Part shown: piece after piece, positions 5,725-8,901 of the stretch | Layout of the letters: every line of letters begins with the position of its first letter | Position numbering within the stretch: the first letter of the stretch is position 1 | Assembly (NCBI GenBank): GCA_900551355.1 | Contig: URVR01000067.1 | Location: forward strand, 1-8,901 | DNA from: an uncultured Eubacteriales bacterium | GTDB taxonomy: Bacteria > Bacillota > Clostridia > Oscillospirales > Oscillospiraceae | Direction: 5' to 3' | DNA: 8,901 nucleotides | Made by a program: the position numbers and the translations under genes | The notes under the pieces: generated by a model | The model's database searches: none | The model's input: the letters and a program-made list of their open reading frames with translations, nothing else | What the model was told of the DNA's origin: nothing

Positions 5725-7791
5725 ATGAATAAGGACAAGAAAAAGCCGGATACCAGCCCGGCGGCGGGGGGAGATACCGCTGCCGAGGAGACTACAGATC
5801 TGGATGCGGTGATGCGGAAATATGACCGCGAGTCTGCCACCCGCCTGTGGGAGGGCACGCCCCAGCTGATCATCCGCATCCTCATGGCCGTGTTCGGCCT
5901 GTTCTGCATCGGCATGACCCTGTTTTCCAAGGATATGCCCGAGGTGCGCCTGACCCTGTTCGTGGGCTGCATCATCATCATCGGCTTCCTGACCTACCCC
6001 GCCAGCAAGCACCATGTGCGGGTGAACTACCTGCCGTGGTATGATATCGTGCTGATGCTGGTGGGCGCGGCCTGCTTCTTCTACTTCGCGCTGAACGCCA
6101 TGACGCTGGTGCGCCTGTCCACCCGTATCGAGACGGTCCACGTCATCATCGGCGTGGTGGGTATCCTGATCCTGATGGAGCTGTGCCGCCGCTGCGTGGG
6201 TCTGCCTATTCTGTGCGTGGCCGGCGTGCTGATCGTGTACGCGTTCATCAACCAGCTGAGCTATGCCGGTGCGGTGAACGGCGCCACGCTGTACGATGCC
6301 CTCAAGACCATCATCTACAAGCTGTTCTACACCACCTCCGGCGTCATCGGCACGCCCATCAACGTGTGCTACACCTACATCGTGCTGTTCATCATTTTCG
6401 GCGCGTTTCTGGAGCGCACGGGTATTGCCAACTTCTTCATCAGCTTCGCCAACCGCATCGCCGGCTGGTCCAGCGGCGGCCCGGCCAAGGTGGCTGTCAT
6501 CAGCTCCGCACTGTGCGGCATGGTGTCCGGCTCCTCCGTGGGCAACACCGTCACCACCGGCTCCTTCACCATCCCCATGATGAAGAAGACTGGCTATAAA
6601 CCGGAATTTGCCGGCGCTGTGGAGGCTGCCGCCTCTACCGGCGGCCAGATCATGCCCCCCATCATGGGCGCCGCCGCCTTCCTGATGGCGGAGTACATGA
6701 AGCTGCCTTATGCGGAGGTGGCCGTCAAGGCCATCCTGCCCGCCATCCTGTATTTCACCGGCATTTTCATCGCCGTCCATCTGGAGGCCAAAAAGCTGGG
6801 GCTGAAGGGTGTGCCCCGTGAGGAGCTGCCCAAGTGGAAGCTGCTGGCTCGTGACTGCTATCTGATCATCCCCCTGATCCTGCTGGTGTGGCTGGTGTCC
6901 TCCGGCAGCAAGACCATGTCCCACTCCGCGGCGTACTCCATTCTGGCGGCCATCGCCGTGGGCTTCGTGAACTTCTTCCTGCAGGCCAAGCGCGGCGACG
7001 AGGACAATGCGCCCCAGTCCGCCGGCAAGGCGCTGGGCACCGCCGGCAAGCGCTCCTTCTTCTCCGCGGTGGAGTCTCTGGAGGCTGGCGCCCGCGGCGC
7101 CATCACCGTGGCCGTGGCCTGCGGCATGGCAGGCATCATCGCCGGCTGCATCACCGTCACCGGTCTTGCCTCCATCCTGATCAACGCCATCGTGCAGCTG
7201 GCCGGCAACGCCACCATCATTGGTCTGGTGCTGACCATGCTGTGCTGCATCGTGCTGGGCATGGGCGTGCCCACCACCGCCAACTACTGCATCATGGCCT
7301 CCACCTGCGCCCCCATCCTCATCCAGCTGGGCTTCCCTGTGGTGGCCGCACACTTCTTCGTGTTCTACTTCGGCATCGTGGCCGACATCACGCCCCCTGT
7401 GGCGCTGGCGGCCTACGCCGGCTCGGCCATCGCCAAGTCCGACCCCATGAAAACGGGTATCAACGCCACAAAGCTGGCCATTGCGGCCTTCATCGTCCCG
7501 TATATCTTCGCCTACAGCCCGGCGCTGCTCTTTGAGAACATCTCCGGCTGGTGGGAGGTGGCACAGATCTGCATCAGCGCACTGCTGGGTATCTTCGGCA
7601 TCGCGGCGGCGCTCAACGGCCACCTGTACAAGAAAGTCGCCTGGCCCCTGCGTATCCTGCTGGTGGTGGGCGGCCTGGGCATGATGATCCCTGGCACCGT
7701 CACCGACCTGGCGGGTCTGGTGCTGGTGGGTGCCATCGTCGCTTTCCAATACCTGTCCAATAAGCGCAGCAGCGCTTCCGCGGCAGCGTAA
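5725..7791 (+). CDS. TRAP transporter permease, fused 4TM/12TM (DctQ-DctM type)
   Basis: The 688-residue inner-membrane protein is the ion-driven permease that takes substrate from the TAXI binding protein. A charged cytoplasmic N-terminus (about 1-46) precedes several helices that replace the separate small DctQ subunit (about 47-175). The DctM part then shows its two inverted-repeat signatures: GSSVGNTVTTGSFTIP (269-284) with STGGQIMPPIMGAAAF (304-319), and GMGVPTTANY (512-521) with DITPPVALAAYAGSAIA (554-570). A soluble loop near 420-445 divides the halves. Fusion of both membrane subunits is normal for TAXI-type systems. The ribosome site GGAGAG (5711-5716) is 8 bases before ATG-5725. The gene shares the promoter upstream of the binding-protein gene, after the intercistronic hairpin. 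It ends with tandem stops TAA TAG. Nothing looks damaged, so the permease is expected to work if its permuted partner does. Confidence 0.96.
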   Translation: MNKDKKKPDTSPAAGGDTAAEETTDLDAVMRKYDRESATRLWEGTPQLIIRILMAVFGLFCIGMTLFSKDMPEVRLTLFVGCIIIIGFLTYPASKHHVRVNYLPWYDIVLMLVGAACFFYFALNAMTLVRLSTRIETVHVIIGVVGILILMELCRRCVGLPILCVAGVLIVYAFINQLSYAGAVNGATLYDALKTIIYKLFYTTSGVIGTPINVCYTYIVLFIIFGAFLERTGIANFFISFANRIAGWSSGGPAKVAVISSALCGMVSGSSVGNTVTTGSFTIPMMKKTGYKPEFAGAVEAAASTGGQIMPPIMGAAAFLMAEYMKLPYAEVAVKAILPAILYFTGIFIAVHLEAKKLGLKGVPREELPKWKLLARDCYLIIPLILLVWLVSSGSKTMSHSAAYSILAAIAVGFVNFFLQAKRGDEDNAPQSAGKALGTAGKRSFFSAVESLEAGARGAITVAVACGMAGIIAGCITVTGLASILINAIVQLAGNATIIGLVLTMLCCIVLGMGVPTTANYCIMASTCAPILIQLGFPVVAAHFFVFYFGIVADITPPVALAAYAGSAIAKSDPMKTGINATKLAIAAFIVPYIFAYSPALLFENISGWWEVAQICISALLGIFGIAAALNGHLYKKVAWPLRILLVVGGLGMMIPGTVTDLAGLVLVGAIVAFQYLSNKRSSASAAA

Positions 7792-7805
7792 TAGTCCTCT
7801 CCAAA

Positions 7806-7846
7806 AGCAAGTAAGGCGTCCGGCTTTGCCGGACGCCTTACTTGCT
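7806..7846 (+). terminator. 19-bp hairpin terminator after the TRAP operon
   Basis: AGCAAGTAAGGCGTCCGGC (7806-7824) pairs perfectly with 7828-7846 around TTT. It begins 14 bases after the stop codon. Only a poor U-run follows (GCTGTTTCC), so it may act as much as a 3' stabiliser as a terminator. Confidence 0.75.
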
Positions 7847-8206
7847 GCTGTTTCCTGCCCGGTAAATTGTTGCAAAAGGCGTTTGTGCAAAATAACAACG
7901 ACTTTTTGGCGGGAGCAACTTTTGCAGGCGAACATGGCAAAAAATATACCAAAAAGTTTTTTCTCTCATTTTGGAAAAAATTTTTTATTTTTAATGAGAA
8001 AAAGTTGCAGAAAAAATTTTCAAATTAAAAGAGCTGAACTAATAGCGGCTGAAAAATGACAGGATTGTGACAAATAAAAAAGCGCAATCGTAAAAAATGC
8101 GGATAAAACGGAAAAAATAAAGTCTATTTATGCGAAAAAAGTTGCGGGCAAAATGACGAATAAAATACCACATTTTTTTAGCGCGTTACAAAATCCGTAT
8201 GAAAAT
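7847..8206. other. AT-rich non-coding region with dense A- and T-tracts
   Basis: No open frame here looks coding. Composition shifts sharply from GC-rich genes to AT-rich DNA with many runs of four to seven A or T, often spaced about one helical turn apart, a pattern of intrinsically bent DNA. Features seen: TTGCAAAA (7870-7877), TGCAAAATAAC (7886-7896), TTTTGCAGG (7920-7928), a CTCATT/AATGAG inverted repeat (7965-7970 with 7993-7998) enclosing long A- and T-tracts, and TTGTGACAA near 8066-8074. I see no tRNA, small-RNA gene or mobile element that I can defend. Confidence 0.6.
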
Positions 8207-8235
8207 TTGACGGGAAAATGGAAATTTTTTATAAT
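8207..8235 (+). promoter_or_regulatory. Promoter of hppA
   Basis: TTGACG (8207-8212), a 17-base spacer and a perfect TATAAT (8230-8235) form a strong sigma-A-type promoter. The A-tract-rich DNA upstream could act as an UP element. The predicted start is about 55 bases before the hppA ATG. Confidence 0.85.
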
Positions 8236-8261
8236 GCCATGTGGAACAAAAAAGTGAATAT

Positions 8262-8287
8262 CCCCTGCAACAGGGGGAGGAAAGAGG
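8262..8287 (+). promoter_or_regulatory. Leader hairpin overlapping the first purine block of the hppA ribosome site
   Basis: CCCCTG (8262-8267) pairs with CAGGGG (8271-8276) around CAA. The 3' arm is part of the purine block GGGGGAGG, while a second block, AAAGAGG (8281-8287), 9 bases before ATG-8297, stays free. The hairpin may shield a decoy site or modulate translation. Confidence 0.45.
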
Positions 8288-8296
8288 AAAACACAC

Positions 8297-8853
8297 ATGG
8301 AAAAGTATCTGGTCCTTGCCACATTCGTTGGCTCCGTCGTCGCGCTCCTGTTTGCGCTCTTTACGGGGAAGCGGGTGCTGCGCTTTGAGGAGGGCACCCC
8401 TCTGATGAGCAAGATCTCCCGCTCCATCCGCGAGGGCGCCAACGCCTACCTGCGCCGGCAGTACACCGTCGTCGGTATCTTCTTCGCCTGCATGATCGTG
8501 GTGCTGTGCATCATGGCCGCCTGCGATCTGCTGACCTGGTTCGTGCCCTTTGCCTTCCTGACCGGCGGCTTCTTCTCCGGCCTCAGCGGCTTCGTGGGCA
8601 TGCGCATCGCCACCAAGGCCAACTGCCGCACCGCCAACGCCTGCCGCGATGGCCTGAACAAGGGCCTGCGGGTGGCGTTCTCCGCCGGCTCCGTCATGGG
8701 CTTCACCGTGGTGGGCCTTGGCCTGTTCGACATCTCCGTCTGGTTCATGCTGCTGCGCTTCGTGTTCAAGCTGGAGGCGGCTGATATCACCAGCGCCATG
8801 CTGACCTTCGGCATGGGCGCCAGCTCCATGGCGCTGTTCGCCCGTGTGGGCGG
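8297..8853 (+). CDS. hppA: Membrane ion-translocating pyrophosphatase, N-terminal part (3' cut by adapter)
   Basis: The gene encodes a homodimeric membrane pump that hydrolyses pyrophosphate and exports H+ or Na+. Only the first 185 codons are present; family members have about 650-800 residues, so roughly three quarters is missing. Visible are the first N-terminal helix (about 4-22), EGTPLMSKISRSIREGANAYLRRQY (family-typical EGA-AYL-RQY, up to residue 56), helices near 58-76 and 80-101, the signature GMRIATKANCRTANAC (101-116; the usual form is ATKANVRTANAA, so two cysteines replace Val and Ala), and GASSMALFARVGG at the cut end. The catalytic DNVGDN region and the residue that sets K+ dependence lie beyond the window, so ion type cannot be told. 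It has its own promoter and a leader hairpin. The frame continues into adapter bases, giving a false C-terminus if translated. Confidence 0.95.
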
Positions 8854-8901
8854 CTGTCTCTTATACACATCTGACGCTGCCGACGATCGCATAAGTGTAG
8901 A
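8854..8901. other. Nextera i5-side library adapter (not genomic)
   Basis: Bases 8854-8886 are the reverse complement of the 33-base Nextera read-1 transposase adapter, beginning with the 19-base mosaic end (8854-8872). TCGCATAA (8887-8894) occupies the i5 index position (TTATGCGA; from memory, S522), and GTGTAGA (8895-8901) begins the P5 primer complement. It truncates hppA artificially. Confidence 0.98.

Noticed and set aside
7806..7846. Possible CRISPR repeat or insertion-sequence end
   Set aside because: Single copy with no spaced repeats, no transposase and no target duplication; a transcription hairpin explains it better.
5635..7935. Very long minus-strand open frame (766 codons) opposite the TRAP permease
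   Set aside because: His-, Gly- and Gln-rich low-complexity translation typical of the complement of GC-rich membrane-protein codons; no family resemblance and no ribosome site.
7730..8059. Plus-strand frame of 109 codons across the end of the permease gene and the AT-rich gap
   Set aside because: Starts inside the permease gene in another frame, passes through the 19-bp hairpin, and has no ribosome site or recognisable domain.
8446..8892. Minus-strand open frame beginning MRSSAASDVYKRQ
   Set aside because: Its first residues are translated Nextera adapter, a known contamination signature, and the rest is the shadow of hppA.

Overview
The window is one tagmented DNA molecule of about 8.8 kb. 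Nextera library adapters with index bases sit at both extreme ends (1-47 and 8854-8901), so natural sequence runs only from 48 to 8853. The DNA suggests a GC-rich, gut-type clostridium (Firmicutes). Evidence: a T-box leader before thrS, a class B sortase, very GC-rich coding sequence separated by AT-rich intergenic DNA with TTGACA/TATAAT promoters, and a TAXI-type TRAP transporter next to a membrane pyrophosphatase. An Oscillospiraceae-like source is my inference. Every gene is on the plus strand.

Layout: the last 18 codons of an unknown gene run into a class B sortase gene (116-832). A half-size EamA/DMT-type membrane protein (978-1538) follows with its own promoter, and its end overlaps a HAD phosphatase of the phosphoglycolate phosphatase type (1513-2154). 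A strong promoter and a complete T-box leader (2170-2446) then control thrS (2479-4272), which encodes a threonyl-tRNA synthetase without the N-terminal TGS domain and ends at a perfect palindromic terminator.

Next is a two-gene TAXI-TRAP uptake operon (4627-7791): a lipoprotein solute-binding subunit and a fused DctQ/DctM permease, with a GC-rich hairpin between them and a 19-bp hairpin after them. An AT-rich, A-tract-laden non-coding region of about 450 bp leads to a promoter and the first 185 codons of hppA, a membrane ion-pumping pyrophosphatase cut by the adapter.

The most unusual feature is the TAXI binding protein. The segment that normally forms the family's C-terminus (TTTVAVGAV to HPGAAKYFAEKGYEV) lies directly after the lipobox, ahead of the segment that normally starts the mature protein (LRFVTGGESGTYYAFGS). 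The order of the family fold is thus circularly permuted, in frame, at normal total length, in an otherwise ordinary operon. It is either a natural circular permutation of a TRAP binding protein or a rearrangement made during library construction or assembly. The half-size EamA gene is a second possible rearrangement on the same molecule, which makes independent confirmation important.
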